Shown one piece after another: positions 5,049 to 5,445 of a stretch of 5,445 bases of DNA. A model generated the notes under the pieces. It worked only from the letters and a program-made list of their open reading frames with translations, did not search any database and had not been told where the DNA came from. The position numbers were made by a program, and so were the translations under genes. Every line of letters starts with the position of its first letter. The stretch's first letter is position 1. Source of the stretch: an uncultured Collinsella sp. (GTDB lineage Bacteria; Actinomycetota; Coriobacteriia; Coriobacteriales; Coriobacteriaceae); NCBI GenBank assembly GCA_959600835.1, contig CAUGNQ010000079.1, positions 1 through 5,445 of the forward strand, written 5' to 3'.

Positions 5049-5342
5049 TTAGTCCCGCTTGCAGCAACCGATCTTTGTAAACCCCTGCGGCGCCTCTTCG
5101 CTCGCGGGGATTCTTGGGCTGTTGCTTCCCAGATACGCCTCTACATGCCGCGCGAACGCTTGCCACGACCACTCGTCTTTATCGGCCTCAAGCCGATCGG
5201 GAGAAATCGCGTTGAACAGGCACGTTGGAATCTCGTGCTCGTGCAGATTCTTGGCGATACAAGGCGTGCAGCCCTTGTCGTGGTTGACAGGGTTAAACGG
5301 GCATTTCCGGTCGTTGCATGTACAAAACGCAACTGAGCTCAT
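5049..5342 (-). CDS. Small cysteine-rich protein, possibly DUF6485-like
   Basis: The 97-residue product has a dense cysteine pattern: C7, C9, C14, C25, C28 and C41, then a CC pair near the end (93-94). The core CTCNDRKCPFNP...HDKGCTPCIAKNL...EIPTCLFN looks like a metal-binding or iron-sulfur module. From memory it resembles small uncharacterised proteins annotated DUF6485; I could not check this. The following segment DEWSWQAFARHVEAYL (56-71) is a likely amphipathic helix. The start is set at 5342 because AAGGAG (5352-5347 on the minus strand) lies four bases upstream. A start at 5414 would add 24 residues, some of which would be encoded by the ribosome binding site. There is no signal peptide or membrane segment, so it should be cytosolic. 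Its function is unknown. It converges on the MGMT cluster. Confidence 0.8.
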   Translation of the reverse strand: MSSVAFCTCNDRKCPFNPVNHDKGCTPCIAKNLHEHEIPTCLFNAISPDRLEADKDEWSWQAFARHVEAYLGSNSPRIPASEEAPQGFTKIGCCKRD

Positions 5343-5415
5343 GGGGCTCCTTCCAGTCGGTCGGCTCTGCTGTAAAACGCTGCCGCATGTTAAAAGACGA
5401 TATGAGAAAGCCATT

Positions 5416-5436
5416 GGGGGCCGCCTCCCCCGCGGC
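5416..5436. other. GC-rich dyad at the right edge
   Basis: GGGGG and CCCCC (5416-5420, 5427-5431) form one stem; GCCGC and GCGGC (5420-5424, 5432-5436) form an alternative one. The two overlap and cannot coexist. It may be the terminator of a gene beyond the window, but no T-run is visible and the edge cuts the context. Confidence 0.25.
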
Positions 5437-5445
5437 GCAGCTTCT

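Noticed and set aside
4819..5172. Minus-strand 117-residue frame across the gene-free stretch
   Set aside because: It overlaps the strong hairpins and the cysteine-rich gene, has no good ribosome binding site and has low-complexity, unconvincing composition.
4824..5336. Two plus-strand open frames at 4824-5045 and 5046-5336
   Set aside because: The first covers the hairpin series and the second is antisense to the cysteine-rich gene. Neither has a ribosome binding site or a protein-like pattern.

Overview
This window most likely comes from a high-GC Gram-positive gut anaerobe of the Coriobacteriia, Collinsella or a close relative. That placement is an inference from the GC-rich codon use, the AAGGAG-type ribosome binding sites, the protein flavours and the style of the palindromic intergenic repeats. 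No marker gene settles it.

Layout, left to right. (1) An ATP-dependent phosphoenolpyruvate carboxykinase (pckA, 74-1744, +) with all main catalytic motifs and a short C-terminal extension. (2) A structured leader (about 1834-1927) with a good promoter and a strong hairpin-plus-T-run terminator, lying before a stand-alone B3/B4-domain protein (1972-2691, +). (3) A MarR-family regulator (2862-3311, +) followed without a visible terminator by a DegV/FakB-type fatty-acid-binding protein (3429-4283, +). (4) A minimal single-domain MGMT-family DNA repair protein that keeps the acceptor cysteine (4363-4683, +). (5) A stretch of about 360 bases without a convincing gene (4684-5048). It holds a terminator, a nine-residue mini-ORF and three hairpins in series, the last a very strong GC-rich one, which together look like a small RNA. 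(6) On the opposite strand, a small cysteine-rich protein (5049-5342, -), then the truncated right edge.

The most striking non-genic signal is a palindromic repeat of about 41 bp found four times (1760-1800, 2718-2756, 4294-4334, 4699-4739). Each copy closes a + strand gene and looks like a Rho-independent terminator. The 9-base loop is asymmetric and conserved, so each copy has an orientation, and the four copies alternate. Copies 1 and 3 carry GGAYAGGCA; copies 2 and 4 carry its reverse complement. As a result the B3/B4 gene and the MGMT gene are each bracketed by an inverted pair.

Functional links are modest. PckA belongs to central carbon metabolism. The MarR regulator and DegV/FakB protein may form one transcription unit connected to fatty-acid use. 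The MGMT gene has almost no room for its own promoter, so it probably depends on readthrough from degV across repeat copy 3. I do not see a complete novel system. The best candidates for something undescribed are the repeat family, the attenuator-like leader before the B3/B4 gene and the putative small RNA at 4834-4966.
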